From assembly GCA_902769255.1 (NCBI GenBank), contig CACXOM010000001.1, forward strand, positions 62,001 to 126,000: a DNA stretch of 64,000 nucleotides. Reading direction: 5' to 3'. A program made the translations under genes and the position numbers. This document shows, piece by piece, positions 53,089 through 62,953 of this stretch. A model generated the notes under the pieces. The model saw nothing but the letters and a program-made list of their open reading frames with translations, had not been told where the DNA came from and searched no databases. Each line of letters begins with the position of its first letter. Positions within the stretch are counted from its first letter, which is position 1. Source of the DNA: Oscillospiraceae bacterium. GTDB taxonomy: Bacteria > Bacillota > Clostridia > Oscillospirales > Acutalibacteraceae.

Positions 53089-55461
53089 ATGAGTTTAAAA
53101 ATAGCACTTGCCGGAAACCCAAACAGCGGTAAAACAACTTTGTTTAACTCGCTTACGGGCTCAAATCAGTTTGTCGGCAACTGGCCGGGCGTAACTGTTG
53201 AGAAAAAAGAAGGAAAATTAAAAAAACACGACGGCGTAGTTATAACCGACTTGCCGGGTATTTATTCGCTTTCTCCTTACACACTTGAAGAAGTTGTTGC
53301 AAGAAATTATCTTATAAACGAGCGTCCTGACGCAATTTTAAATATTGTTGACGGTACTAATTTGGAAAGAAACCTCTATTTAACCACACAATTAACAGAG
53401 CTTGGTATTCCTGTTGTAATTGCAATTAATATGATGGACGTTGTTCGCAAAAACGGTGATAAAATTGATACTGCCGAACTTTCTCGTCAACTCGGTTGCA
53501 AAATTGTTGAGATTTCTGCTTTGAAAAACGAGGGAATAATGCAGGCAGCAGAAGAGGCAATCAACTCTGCTAAAAACGGCAAAACAATTCCAAAACATTC
53601 TTTTGCCGGCGTTGTTGAACACGCAATTGCTCATATTGAGGAAGCTGCTGTTCACGATATGCCGGAAGAGCAACAAAGATGGTATGCAATTAAAATTTTT
53701 GAGCGTGATGAAAAAGTATTAAGTCAGTTGCAAATTGATGCTAAAACACTCGCTCATATTGAAAAAGATATTAAAGACGCTGAAAAAGAACTTGATGATG
53801 ATGCTGAAAGCATTATCACCAACGAGCGTTACATTTATATTGCAAGTATTATTAAAGCATGTTATAAAAAGAAAAGCGTTAAAAAACTTACTAATTCCGA
53901 TAAAATCGATAAAGTTGTTACAAACCGCTTTTTAGGCTTGCCTATTTTCGCACTTATTATGTTCTGCGTTTACTTTGTTTCAATGGTAGGCGTAGGTGCT
54001 GCCGCAACTGATTGGGCAAACGACGGTCTTTTTGGTGACGGTTATCACCTTTTCGGTATCGGCAATTCGGCTTATGAAGAGGCGGTTGAAGAATTTGGCG
54101 ACAGCGCTCTTATTTTAGAGGCTAATGAAAACGGCGAAACTACTTATGTTGTTGAAGATGAAGAAACACTTGAGACCTCCGAGCCTATTAAAATTACCGA
54201 TGAAATGTTAGCAGAAGCTAAAAAACAGGTTAAAAAATACGGCGAAGAAGGTCCCGACCCTGCTGATTACGGCGTTTGGGTTGAAGGTGTTCCTGTATTA
54301 GTCGAAAAAGGTCTTGACGCTTTAAATGCGGCTGATTGGCTTAAAGGTTTAATTCTTGACGGTATCGTAGCCGGTGTCGGAGCAGTTTTGGGCTTTGTTC
54401 CGCAGATGCTTGTATTATTCTTGTTACTTGCATTTTTAGAGGCTTGCGGTTATATGGCAAGAATTGCATTTGTACTCGACAGAATTTTCAGAAAATTCGG
54501 TCTTTCGGGTAAATCGTTTATTCCTATGCTTATCGGTACAGGTTGCGGTATTCCGGGTATTATGGCTTCTCGAACAATCGAGAACGAGAGAGACCGCAGA
54601 ATGACTATTATGACAACAACATTCATTCCTTGCGGTGCAAAAGTTCCGTTTATCGCTATGATAGCAGGTGCAATTTTCGGCGGTAGTGCTTGGGTTGCAA
54701 CATCTGCTTACTTTATCGGAATGGCAGCAATTATCATTTCGGGTATTATGCTTAAAAAGACAAAAATGTTCTCGGGCGACCCTGCTCCGTTTGTAATGGA
54801 ATTACCTTCTTATCATATGCCGACAATCGGCAATGTGCTTCGCTCAATGTGGGAGCGCGGTTGGTCGTTCATTAAAAAAGCAGGTACAATTATTTTGCTT
54901 TCAACTATTCTTGTTTGGTTTACAAGTTACTTCGGTTTTGTTGACGGCAAATTCCAAATGCTCGAAGAAGAACAACTTTCTAACTCGATTCTTGCCTACA
55001 TAGGCAGCGGAATTTCTTGGATATTTGCTCCGCTCGGCTGGGGTAATTGGCAAGCAGCAGTTGCTTCAATTACAGGTCTTGTTGCAAAAGAAAATATCGT
55101 TGGTACAATGGGTATTCTTTACAACGGCGGCGATTCTGTTTACAGCGAACTTGCAAATGCGTTTAACGGCATTACAGGCTATTCATTCTTGGTATTCAAT
55201 CTCCTTTGCGCACCTTGCTTTGCCGCAATCGGTGCAATTAAAAGAGAAATGAACAACGCAAAATGGACTTGGTTCGCTATCGCTTATCAATGCGGCTTTG
55301 CTTATGCAGTTGCGCTTATGATTAATCAAATCGGCGGTGCATTTACAGGTAACTTAAATGTTATCGGATTAATTTTCGCCGTAGCGGTTATAGCGTTAAT
55401 AGGCTATATGCTCTTTAAACCTTATAAAGAGTCAAACAAACTTACTGTTAAAGTAAAATAG
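53089..55461 (+). CDS. feoB: Ferrous iron transporter FeoB
   Basis: 790 residues. N-terminal G domain: G1 GNPNSGKTTLF, the GNWPGVTVEKKEG stretch, G3 DLPGIYSL, G4 NMMD; then the helical GDI domain and a polytopic membrane part with the Gate motifs (LAFLEACGYMARIAFVLDR, LIGTGCGIPGIMASRTI, FIPCGAKVPFIAMIAG, GLVAKENIVGTMGILY). An extracytoplasmic acidic insertion of about 100 residues lies after the first helix. A TTG at 53062 is in frame, but GAAAGGA lies 8 bases before the ATG at 53089. Confidence 0.96.
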   Translation: MSLKIALAGNPNSGKTTLFNSLTGSNQFVGNWPGVTVEKKEGKLKKHDGVVITDLPGIYSLSPYTLEEVVARNYLINERPDAILNIVDGTNLERNLYLTTQLTELGIPVVIAINMMDVVRKNGDKIDTAELSRQLGCKIVEISALKNEGIMQAAEEAINSAKNGKTIPKHSFAGVVEHAIAHIEEAAVHDMPEEQQRWYAIKIFERDEKVLSQLQIDAKTLAHIEKDIKDAEKELDDDAESIITNERYIYIASIIKACYKKKSVKKLTNSDKIDKVVTNRFLGLPIFALIMFCVYFVSMVGVGAAATDWANDGLFGDGYHLFGIGNSAYEEAVEEFGDSALILEANENGETTYVVEDEETLETSEPIKITDEMLAEAKKQVKKYGEEGPDPADYGVWVEGVPVLVEKGLDALNAADWLKGLILDGIVAGVGAVLGFVPQMLVLFLLLAFLEACGYMARIAFVLDRIFRKFGLSGKSFIPMLIGTGCGIPGIMASRTIENERDRRMTIMTTTFIPCGAKVPFIAMIAGAIFGGSAWVATSAYFIGMAAIIISGIMLKKTKMFSGDPAPFVMELPSYHMPTIGNVLRSMWERGWSFIKKAGTIILLSTILVWFTSYFGFVDGKFQMLEEEQLSNSILAYIGSGISWIFAPLGWGNWQAAVASITGLVAKENIVGTMGILYNGGDSVYSELANAFNGITGYSFLVFNLLCAPCFAAIGAIKREMNNAKWTWFAIAYQCGFAYAVALMINQIGGAFTGNLNVIGLIFAVAVIALIGYMLFKPYKESNKLTVKVK

Positions 55462-55473
55462 GAGGGAAAACTT

Positions 55474-55644
55474 ATGTTTGCTTGGTTGTCTGAAAATATT
55501 GGAACAATAATAATTTGCTTAGTGTTAATTGCAGTTGTTGCATTAATAATTATTCTTCAGATTAAACGAAAAAAACAGGGTAAATCTTCCTGCGGTTGCG
55601 GTTGTTCAAACTGCGCAATGCACGATAAATGTCATACTAAATAG
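55474..55644 (+). CDS. FeoB-associated Cys-rich membrane protein
   Basis: 56 residues. An N-terminal membrane helix (GTIIICLVLIAVVALIIIL), a basic stretch, and a Cys-rich tail KSSCGCGCSNCAMHDKCH. This matches the small FeoB-associated proteins encoded after feoB in many Firmicutes; the cysteines may handle iron. GGAGGG lies 8 bases before the ATG. It is 12 bases after feoB and ends the operon. Confidence 0.88.
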   Translation: MFAWLSENIGTIIICLVLIAVVALIIILQIKRKKQGKSSCGCGCSNCAMHDKCHTK

Positions 55645-55651
55645 AATAAAG

Positions 55652-55680
55652 GGGAGATACAAAAAGTGTATCTCCCTTTT
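55652..55680 (+). terminator. Terminator of the feo operon
   Basis: 9-bp stem GGGAGATAC/GTATCTCCC (55652-55660/55668-55676), 7-nt loop, then TTTT. Confidence 0.87.
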
Positions 55681-55688
55681 AAAACATC

Positions 55689-55717
55689 TTGACAAATTTA
55701 AAACAATGTTATATAAT
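55689..55717 (+). promoter_or_regulatory. Promoter of the ABC exporter operon
   Basis: Consensus TTGACA (55689-55694), 17-bp spacer, TATAAT (55712-55717). Confidence 0.82.
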
Positions 55718-55722
55718 TATAA

Positions 55723-55744
55723 CAGTTGAACAAATATTCAACTG
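55723..55744. promoter_or_regulatory. Operator palindrome at the start of the ABC exporter transcript
   Basis: Perfect CAGTTGAA-CAAATA-TTCAACTG, centred about 17 bases after the -10 box, so a bound repressor would block initiation. The spacing fits a TetR- or MarR-type dimer. No regulator gene is adjacent. Confidence 0.6.
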
Positions 55745-55764
55745 TATAGGAGGTTATGTGCAAA

Positions 55765-56466
55765 ATGAGTTATATTAAATTAGAAAATATAAAAAAATCG
55801 TTCGGTTCAGGCGAGAGCAAAACCGAAGTTTTAAAGGGAATTTCCTGCGAAATTGAAAAGGGAAGTGTTTGCGTTTTGCTCGGCGCTTCCGGTTCGGGCA
55901 AATCAACTTTGCTTAACATTATCGGCGGAATTGATAATGCCGATGAGGGTTACATTTCAATAAACGGCGAAAAAACTGCAGATATGAATGAAAAAGCCTT
56001 AACGCTTTATCGCAGAAAACATTTAGGCTATATTTTTCAAATGTATAACCTGATTCCTAATCTAAATATAAAAGAAAATGTTGAAGTCGGCGCATATTTA
56101 AGCGATAACCCTTTAAATGTTGACGATGTTTTAAAAACGCTCGGTCTTTATGAACACCGCCATAAATTGCCTAATCAGTTGTCGGGCGGGCAACAGCAAA
56201 GAACCGCTATCGGCAGGGCGATAGTTAAAAACCCCGATATTCTTCTTTGCGATGAGCCTACGGGTGCGCTTGACTATAACACTTCAAAAGAAATTTTAAA
56301 ACTTATTGAAGAAATCAACCAAAAATACGGCAACACCGTTATAATGGTAACGCATAATGATGCCATTAAAAATATGGCTGACAGAGTTATAAAACTTCGT
56401 GACGGCGTTATTCGCAAAGACTATGTAAACGAAACAAAAACGCCTGTTTGCGAACTCGAATGGTAA
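55765..56466 (+). CDS. ABC transporter ATP-binding protein (MacB/LolD type)
   Basis: 233 residues. Walker A GASGSGKSTLLNIIGGID, Q-loop YIFQMYNLIPNLN, signature LSGGQQQRTAIGRAI, Walker B ILLCDEPTGALD, H-loop VTHN. The LNIIGGID and EPTGALD forms are typical of ATPases paired with FtsX-like permeases. Two ATGs are possible: 55756 lies only 2 bases from GGAGG, 55765 lies 11 bases away and is preferred. Ten bases before the permease gene. Confidence 0.9.
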   Translation: MSYIKLENIKKSFGSGESKTEVLKGISCEIEKGSVCVLLGASGSGKSTLLNIIGGIDNADEGYISINGEKTADMNEKALTLYRRKHLGYIFQMYNLIPNLNIKENVEVGAYLSDNPLNVDDVLKTLGLYEHRHKLPNQLSGGQQQRTAIGRAIVKNPDILLCDEPTGALDYNTSKEILKLIEEINQKYGNTVIMVTHNDAIKNMADRVIKLRDGVIRKDYVNETKTPVCELEW

Positions 56467-56476
56467 GGAGGGTATT

Positions 56477-58732
56477 ATGAAAAATCCTCTTAATAAACGA
56501 ATTTTCAGAGAAATAAAAGGCGAAGCGGGCAAATATTTCGTTATTTTTGTGCTAATGAGCGCAATAATAGGAATAGTTTCGGGCTTTTTGATTGCAGATG
56601 AAAGTTTAAAAACTGCTTATGACAATAGTTTTAAAAAATATAATGTTGAAGACGGTAATTTTGAATTAATTCAAAAGGCTGATAAAAAAACAATTTCTTC
56701 AATTCAAAAAGAAGATGTAAAAGTTTATGAAAATTTCTATATCGAAGAAGAAAACGAAAAAAACGACAGCATTGTAAGAATTTTTAAAAATCGAAAAAAG
56801 GTTAATAAAGTTTGCCTTTGGAACGGCAAAATGCCGAAAAACGATAATGAAATTGCGCTCGAAAGGCTCTATGCGCGAAACAATAACTATTCTGTCGGCG
56901 ATAAAATAGAATTTAAAAATAAAACTTTTAAAATAAGCGGAATAATCGCTTTGTCGGACTATTCGGCACTTTATCAAAACAATACCGATTTTATGTTTGA
57001 CAGCGTTAAATTCGGCTTGGCGATAGTAACTGACAACGCTTTTGATAATTTACCGAAAACACATTTACATTACAGTTATTCTTATAAATATAACAATCCG
57101 CCTGCTGACCCTTTGGGCAAAAAGGCGATAGATAAAGGCAACGACTTTATGAACGCTTTAAGCGAAAAGGTGGTAATTACAAATTTTGTACCTCGTTGCT
57201 CTTCAAACGCAATAAATTTTGCAGGTGATGATATAGGCAAAGACAGGGTAATGTTTATTACTTTTCTGTATATTTTAATTGTTATAATTTCATTTGTTTT
57301 TGCAGTTACAACAAGCAACACAATAAGAAAAGAAGCGAATGTAATTGGAACCCTGCGCGCTTCAGGTTATAAAAAGCGTGAACTTATCAGGCACTATATG
57401 GCGCCGTCAGCGTTGGTTTTGTTTTTCTCGGCGGTGGTAGGCAATGTTTTAGGCTATACAATTCTTAAGGAATATATGGCAGACGCTTATCTTAACTCTT
57501 ACAGCCTTACAACATATAAAACGCTGTTTAACTTTACCGCTTTTATTGATACAACGCTAATTCCGCTTTGTATTCTTTTGTTTATTAACTTTGTTATGTT
57601 AGCGAGAACTTTAAGCCTTTCACCGCTAAAATTTTTAAGACGTGATTTAAAAAGAAGACAACGCAAAAAAGCGTTTAAATTAAACACAAAAATCCCGATT
57701 ATTATTCGTTATCGACTTCGTGTGTTTTTTCAAAATATTCCGAACTATTTAACAATTTTTGCAGGTGTTTTCTTTGCAAGTATTCTAATTGTTTTCGGCG
57801 TAATGTTTTCACCGCTTTTAGATTATTTTGAAGAACAAACCGTAAAAAATATGTTGGCGCCTTATCAATATGTTTTAAAAGCGCCGTCAAACACAAATAC
57901 CAAAGATGCGGAAAAATATGCCGCTTATGAACTTAAAACAACAGGCAGAGATTTTACCGAAAGCATTTCTATTATAGGAATTCAAAAAAATAGTAAATAT
58001 TTTAAACAAAAAATAATGGGCGACGGCATTATAATTTCAAGTGCTTATGCCGATAAATATTCGCTTGAAAAGGGCGATAAAATAACGCTTAAAGAAAAAT
58101 ATAAAAACAAAAAGTATAAGTTTAAAATCAAAGGTATTTATAATTATCCGTGCAATCTTTGCGTGTTTATGGATTTAAACAAATTCAATGAAAAATTTGA
58201 TTTTGATAAAGACTATTATACAGGCTATTTTTCAAAAGAAAAAATAAAAGATATTGATGAAAATCTTATTGCTTCGCACATTACCAAAGAAGATTTAACA
58301 AAAACATCTCGACAAATGGAAATTTCAATGGGTAATATGATGAGCATATTTATTACCGCAGGCGTAGGTATATTTATGCTGATAATTTATTTGCTTGCAA
58401 AAATAATAATCGAAAAAAATGCGCAAAGCATTTCAATGGCAAAAATTTTAGGTTATAACAAGCGTGAAATCGGAAAAATATATATTCACACAACCTCAAT
58501 TGTAACGGTTATCTCATTGCTTTTGTGTATGTTTATTACCCACAAAGCGATTGTTGCAATTTGGCACGCTATGATGATGAGTTATTCGGGTTGGCTGCCG
58601 CCTGAAATACCTGTTATGACTTATGTAAAAGTGTTTATGTTAGGAATTATAACATACGCCGCAGTAGCATTTATTTTAAAGAAAAAAATCAACAAAATAC
58701 CTATGGACGAAGCGTTAAAGTATGTAGAATAA
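56477..58732 (+). CDS. ABC transporter permease with FtsX domains
   Basis: 751 residues. An N-terminal helix (YFVIFVLMSAIIGIVSGFLIADESL), an extracytoplasmic MacB-like domain (about 45-250), an FtsX helix set (about 258-360), a second domain, and a final FtsX helix set (about 610-740) ending in KKKINKIPMDEALKYVE. It forms an exporter or lipid-extraction-like transporter with the upstream ATPase. The substrate is unknown; Clostridia homologues are sometimes linked to antimicrobial peptides, which fits an operator-controlled promoter but is inference. Confidence 0.85.
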   Translation: MKNPLNKRIFREIKGEAGKYFVIFVLMSAIIGIVSGFLIADESLKTAYDNSFKKYNVEDGNFELIQKADKKTISSIQKEDVKVYENFYIEEENEKNDSIVRIFKNRKKVNKVCLWNGKMPKNDNEIALERLYARNNNYSVGDKIEFKNKTFKISGIIALSDYSALYQNNTDFMFDSVKFGLAIVTDNAFDNLPKTHLHYSYSYKYNNPPADPLGKKAIDKGNDFMNALSEKVVITNFVPRCSSNAINFAGDDIGKDRVMFITFLYILIVIISFVFAVTTSNTIRKEANVIGTLRASGYKKRELIRHYMAPSALVLFFSAVVGNVLGYTILKEYMADAYLNSYSLTTYKTLFNFTAFIDTTLIPLCILLFINFVMLARTLSLSPLKFLRRDLKRRQRKKAFKLNTKIPIIIRYRLRVFFQNIPNYLTIFAGVFFASILIVFGVMFSPLLDYFEEQTVKNMLAPYQYVLKAPSNTNTKDAEKYAAYELKTTGRDFTESISIIGIQKNSKYFKQKIMGDGIIISSAYADKYSLEKGDKITLKEKYKNKKYKFKIKGIYNYPCNLCVFMDLNKFNEKFDFDKDYYTGYFSKEKIKDIDENLIASHITKEDLTKTSRQMEISMGNMMSIFITAGVGIFMLIIYLLAKIIIEKNAQSISMAKILGYNKREIGKIYIHTTSIVTVISLLLCMFITHKAIVAIWHAMMMSYSGWLPPEIPVMTYVKVFMLGIITYAAVAFILKKKINKIPMDEALKYVE

Positions 58733-58733
58733 G

Positions 58734-58774
58734 AAAACAACCGTTGAGAACTTTTTCTCAACGGTTGTTTTTAT
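58734..58774 (+). terminator. Terminator of the ABC exporter operon
   Basis: 16-bp perfect stem 58734-58749/58756-58771, loop 6 nt, then T-run. Confidence 0.9.
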
Positions 58775-58851
58775 ATGGAAGAAATGTAAGTAATTATTTT
58801 ATTAAGTTTTAAACCTGTGGGACAAAACCAGATTTAAAAGCAAAACTTTAA

Positions 58852-60573
58852 TTATTCTACATCTTGTAAAGCGTCAAAACCACTTTCGCCGGTTCTTACT
58901 TTTACAACATTTTCAACATTGTAAACAAAGATTTTACCATCGCCGATATGACCGGTATAAAGTACATTTTTAGCGGTTTCAATTACCTTTTCAACAGGTA
59001 CTTCGGCAACAACTATGTCAACCTGAATTTTCGGTAACAATGAAGGTTCAACTTCAACACCACGGTAATATTCAGGTTTACCTTTTTGAACACCGCAACC
59101 CATTACATGAGATACTGTCATACCTGCAATGCCTATATCAATCATTGCTTCTTTTAACGGCTCAAGCATTCTTTCTTTACAAACAATTTCGATTTTGGTA
59201 AGTTTAGCGCTCTTGCTTGCAGCGGCAACTTTCGGCATTGTTCTAACCTCAACTGCTTCAGCCATAGGAGTATCGCCTGTAACTGTAACAGGGTGCGCAA
59301 CGCCTTCAAAACCGCCGTCAGTAGCAAAACCTGCATAAGCGTTAATCAAACCGTGTTCTGTTACATCAAGACCTGCTATTTCATCGTCAGCGTCAGCACG
59401 AATTCCGTGAGTGTTCTTTAAAATAGCAAATACAATTGTCATCATAACAGCGGCATAAACACCAACTGTTAAAACGCCTAATGCTTGGAGTCCTAACAAT
59501 TTGAAACTACCTGTATAGAAAAGACCGTTAAGTCCAGCAGGAGCGTCAGGGTTAGCGAGCAAACCTACTGCTAAAGTACCCCAAATACCGTTTGCCATAT
59601 GAACGCCGACTGCGCCGACAGGGTCGTCAATGTGAAGTTTTAAATCGAGTGTTTCAACTACTACAACAACTAAAATACCAGAAACTAAACCTACAACTGA
59701 TGCACCGACAGCATCGAGCGCATCACAACCTGCGGTAATACCTACAAGACCTGCAAGCGAAGCATTTAAGCACATTGAAACATCAGGCTTGCCGTTGCGA
59801 ATCCAAGTAAAGAACATTGTTGTAACAGTAGCAACTGCCGGAGCAATTGTTGTTGTTAAGAAAATTGAAGAAAGTTCCGAAGCAGAAGTTGCGGCAGCGC
59901 CGTTAAAACCGTACCAACCAAGCCAGAGTATGAATACACCTAATGCGCCAAGAGGAATTGAGTGGCCAGGAATAGCATTTACTTTCTTAACTTTACCTGT
60001 TTTCTTATCTCTTACATATTTGCCAATACGCGGTCCTAAGAAGATAGCACCGACTAAAGCTGCGATACCACCTACCATATGTATTGCACAAGAACCTGCA
60101 TAATCGTGGAAGCCTAATTTTGACAACCAACCGCCACCCCAAATCCAGTGAGCTTCGATTGGATAAACAAAAAGCGAAATAACTGCTGAATAAATGCAGT
60201 ATGACGAGAATTTTGTTCTTTCTGCCATTGCACCCGAAACGATTGTTGCGGTAGTTGCACAGAATACCAAGTTAAATACGAAATAAGATGCTGAAGTAAA
60301 ACCTTCAGATGGACTTGCAATAAACGCCTTGAAGTTAGCAAATAAATCCATATTCGGCATACCAATAAGACCAAATAAAGTATCTTCGCCCATCATAATT
60401 GTGTAACCTAAAAGTGAAAAAACTACGGTACCTATACAAAAGTCCATTAAGTTTTTCATGATGATGTTACCTGCGTTTTTTGCTCTGGTGAAACCGGTTT
60501 CAACCATTGCAAAACCTGCTTGCATCCAGAATACTAATGCGGCTCCTATCAGGAACCAGAATTCGACTGACAT
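58852..60573 (-). CDS. amt: Ammonium transporter fused to a PII regulatory domain
   Basis: 573 residues. Residues 1-430 are an 11-helix Amt channel (GFAMVETGFTRAKNAGNIIMKN; pore histidines in GSCAIHMVGG and VGVHMANGIWG). Residues about 460-573 are a complete PII domain: KIEIVCKERMLEPLKEAM, the T-loop GCGVQKGKPEYYRGVEVEP with Tyr at its tip, and the B-loop TGHIGDGKIFVYNVENVVKVRTGE. A covalent GlnK would gate the pore according to ATP and 2-oxoglutarate. Free glnK is absent. It lies 32 bases after glnN in the same operon. Confidence 0.94.
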   Translation of the reverse strand: MSVEFWFLIGAALVFWMQAGFAMVETGFTRAKNAGNIIMKNLMDFCIGTVVFSLLGYTIMMGEDTLFGLIGMPNMDLFANFKAFIASPSEGFTSASYFVFNLVFCATTATIVSGAMAERTKFSSYCIYSAVISLFVYPIEAHWIWGGGWLSKLGFHDYAGSCAIHMVGGIAALVGAIFLGPRIGKYVRDKKTGKVKKVNAIPGHSIPLGALGVFILWLGWYGFNGAAATSASELSSIFLTTTIAPAVATVTTMFFTWIRNGKPDVSMCLNASLAGLVGITAGCDALDAVGASVVGLVSGILVVVVVETLDLKLHIDDPVGAVGVHMANGIWGTLAVGLLANPDAPAGLNGLFYTGSFKLLGLQALGVLTVGVYAAVMMTIVFAILKNTHGIRADADDEIAGLDVTEHGLINAYAGFATDGGFEGVAHPVTVTGDTPMAEAVEVRTMPKVAAASKSAKLTKIEIVCKERMLEPLKEAMIDIGIAGMTVSHVMGCGVQKGKPEYYRGVEVEPSLLPKIQVDIVVAEVPVEKVIETAKNVLYTGHIGDGKIFVYNVENVVKVRTGESGFDALQDVE

Positions 60574-60605
60574 ACTAAAAATCTCCCTTCTAAAAAATAT
60601 GTCTT

Positions 60606-62699
60606 TTATCTAACGCCAAAGAGAAGTTTTCCATAAGTTGGGAAAGGCCAGTATTCTTCGGCGGTTAGTGTTTCCGCTTCATCGGCAGAGAGTCTTAATT
60701 TTGCCATTTGTGGTAAAAGCTCATCTTTTACTGCTTTTGAGAATTCAACAACATCGCTGATATTGCCGAGCTCAACAATTTTCTTATCGAGCTTATCAGT
60801 TTCTTCATCAACGCTATCGATAAGCTTTGTTAATTTATCGAGAGTGCTTGTTTCATATTTGCTGGCAGATACTGAAATCTCTTTTTTATTCTTAATGCTC
60901 TTAGCAAGATAATAGGAGTATTTTTCCATAGCTGGTAAAATTTCTTTTCTTGCCATATCAACCATTGTTAATGCTTCGATATTAACTGTTTTGTTGTAAT
61001 TATCAAGCATAATTTCACATCTTGAATTAAGTTCGGGAACAGTAAATACTTTGTGTGAAGTAAGCATATCAACATTTTTCTTGTTTAAAAGTTCTGGCAT
61101 AGCGTCAGGAGTTGTTTTAAGATTTAACAAACCTCTTTGCTTTGTAGCCTCTTCAATCCAAGCGTCATCGTAACCGTTGCCGTTGAAGATAATTCTTTTA
61201 TGCTCTTTGATTGTTTTCTTAATAAGGTCGTGTAAAGCCTCTTGGAAATTATCTGCTTTTTCAAGAATATCAGCATACTGTTTCAAAGATTCTGCAACAG
61301 ATGAGTTGAGCATAATATTTGCACAAGCAATGCTGTTTGAAGAACCGAGCATTCTGAACTCGAATTTGTTACCTGTAAAAGCAAAAGGCGAAGTTCTGTT
61401 TCTGTCGGTAGTATCTTTTCTGAATTTCGGCAAAACATGAACGCCTAATTTCATAACCTGTTTTTCAGCATCTTCATAAGGGGTATCGTTTTCAATCGAC
61501 TCTAAAATAGAGGTTAATTCATCGCCCAAGAAAATTGAAATAACTGCAGGAGGTGCCTCGTTTGCGCCTAATCTGTGGTCGTTGCCTGCGGTAGCAACCG
61601 AAAGACGAAGTAAGTCTTGATAATCGTCAACCGCTTGAATTACCGAGCACAAGAAGAGTAAAAACTGTGCGTTTTCAAAAGGAGTTTTGCCGGGGTTAAG
61701 CAAGTTTTCGCCTTGGTCGGTAGAAATTGACCAGTTGTTGTGTTTACCGCTACCGTTTACGCCTGCAAATGGTTTTTCGTGTAAAAGGCAAACCAAATTA
61801 TGTTTAGATGCAACTTTTTGCATAATTTCCATTGTTAATTGGTTGTGGTCAGTTGCAATGTTTGTTGTGGTATAAATCGGAGCCATTTCATGCTGTGCAG
61901 GAGCAACCTCGTTGTGCTGGGTTTTAGCAAGAATACCGAGTTTCCAAAGTTCTTCGTTAAGGTCTGCCATATAAGCTGCAACTCTCGGTTTAATAACTCC
62001 GAAATAGTGGTCGTTCATTTCCTGACCTTTAGGAGCTTTAGCACCGAAAAGAGTTCTGCCTGTGAAAATTAAGTCTTTTCTCTTGTCATATAAATCTTTA
62101 TCAATAAGGAAATATTCCTGTTCAGGACCTACCGAAGTTTTAACGCATTTAACCGAGTCGTTTCCGAATAATTTTAAAACTCGAAGAGCTTGTTTGTTAA
62201 GTGCTTCCATTGAGCGAAGCAAAGGAGTTTTTTTATCAAGTGCTTCACCGCCGTAAGAACAAAATGCGGTAGGAATACAAAGTGTTTTTCCTTTAATAAA
62301 AGCATAAGATGTAGGGTCCCATGCGGTATATCCTCTTGCTTCAAATGTTGCACGAAGTCCGCCTGAAGGGAACGAAGAAGCATCAGGTTCGCCTTTGATT
62401 AATTCTTTACCCGAAAATTCCATTAAAACTCTGCCGTCTGGAGAAGGGGTAATGAAACTGTCGTGTTTTTCAGCGGTAATACCTGTTAAAGGCTGGAACC
62501 AATGTGTAAAGTGTGTTGCTCCGTTTTCAATTGCCCAATCTTTCATTGCTTCGGCAACTGCGTTTGCAACTTCTGTTTCTAATTTTTCGTTTTCTTCGAT
62601 TGTTTTTTTCAGCGATTGGTAAACGCTTGAAGAAAGAGTTGCTTTCATTACTCTGTCGTCAAATACCAAACTTCCGAAATTTTCTGCTACTGATTTCAT
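60606..62699 (-). CDS. glnN: Glutamine synthetase type III
   Basis: 697 residues, the GSIII length. N-terminal GSIII domain with [20 protein letters not shown], then catalytic [32 protein letters not shown] and [13 protein letters not shown]. It assimilates ammonia into glutamine. First gene of a glnN-amt operon behind an attenuator-like leader; AGGAG lies before the ATG. Confidence 0.95.
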   Translation of the reverse strand: MKSVAENFGSLVFDDRVMKATLSSSVYQSLKKTIEENEKLETEVANAVAEAMKDWAIENGATHFTHWFQPLTGITAEKHDSFITPSPDGRVLMEFSGKELIKGEPDASSFPSGGLRATFEARGYTAWDPTSYAFIKGKTLCIPTAFCSYGGEALDKKTPLLRSMEALNKQALRVLKLFGNDSVKCVKTSVGPEQEYFLIDKDLYDKRKDLIFTGRTLFGAKAPKGQEMNDHYFGVIKPRVAAYMADLNEELWKLGILAKTQHNEVAPAQHEMAPIYTTTNIATDHNQLTMEIMQKVASKHNLVCLLHEKPFAGVNGSGKHNNWSISTDQGENLLNPGKTPFENAQFLLFLCSVIQAVDDYQDLLRLSVATAGNDHRLGANEAPPAVISIFLGDELTSILESIENDTPYEDAEKQVMKLGVHVLPKFRKDTTDRNRTSPFAFTGNKFEFRMLGSSNSIACANIMLNSSVAESLKQYADILEKADNFQEALHDLIKKTIKEHKRIIFNGNGYDDAWIEEATKQRGLLNLKTTPDAMPELLNKKNVDMLTSHKVFTVPELNSRCEIMLDNYNKTVNIEALTMVDMARKEILPAMEKYSYYLAKSIKNKKEISVSASKYETSTLDKLTKLIDSVDEETDKLDKKIVELGNISDVVEFSKAVKDELLPQMAKLRLSADEAETLTAEEYWPFPTYGKLLFGVR

Positions 62700-62725
62700 A
62701 ATTAAAATCTCCTTCTTTAATTAAA

Positions 62726-62785
62726 CAAAAGGCAACGAGTTCTTGAACCGAATAAACGGCTAAATCAAGACCCCATTGCCTTTTG
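62726..62785 (-). promoter_or_regulatory. Second hairpin of the glnN leader
   Basis: Long interrupted hairpin: CAAAAGGCAA/TTGCCTTTTG (62726-62735/62776-62785), inner TCTTGA/TCAAGA (62741-62746/62765-62770) and a CCG/CGG tip with a 6-nt loop. On the minus strand TTTTGTTTAATT follows, so it may be a second attenuator ahead of glnN. Confidence 0.6.
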
Positions 62786-62803
62786 TTTATTTTTTTGTAA
62801 AAA

Positions 62804-62854
62804 AGAAAAAGCGTCATAAAGATTGCTCTTTAAGACGCCTTTGCCTTTTTCTTG
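62804..62854 (-). promoter_or_regulatory. First attenuator-like hairpin of the glnN leader
   Basis: On the minus strand a GCGTCTTAAAG/CTTTATGACGC stem (62838-62828/62821-62811, one mismatch), 6-nt loop AGCAAT, is followed by TTTTTCTTTTTT. It starts 12 nt into the transcript, within the shared CAAGAAA-N3-GCAAAGGCGT sequence. Confidence 0.65.
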
Positions 62855-62859
62855 ATTGC

Positions 62860-62888
62860 ATTATACAACCAAAAAATCGATTTGTCAA
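62860..62888 (-). promoter_or_regulatory. Promoter of glnN-amt
   Basis: On the minus strand, consensus TTGACA (62883-62888), 17-bp spacer, TATAAT (62860-62865). Confidence 0.82.
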
Positions 62889-62907
62889 GACTTTTTTTAA
62901 AAAAATA

Positions 62908-62936
62908 TTGACTTTTTTTCAAAACTGTGTTATAAT
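62908..62936 (+). promoter_or_regulatory. Promoter of the class II amidotransferase gene
   Basis: TTGACT (62908-62913), 17-bp spacer, TATAAT (62931-62936), extended -10 TG at 62928-62929. Confidence 0.82.
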
Positions 62937-62953
62937 CGGTTCAAGAAATGAGC

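Noticed and set aside
62811..62838. ANTAR-type dual hairpin in the glnN leader
   Set aside because: The first hairpin has a 6-nt loop, but on the transcribed strand it reads AGCAAT, with A at position 1 and A not G at position 4; the second tip loop TTTATT has no A1. The ANTAR consensus is not met, so I do not claim it.
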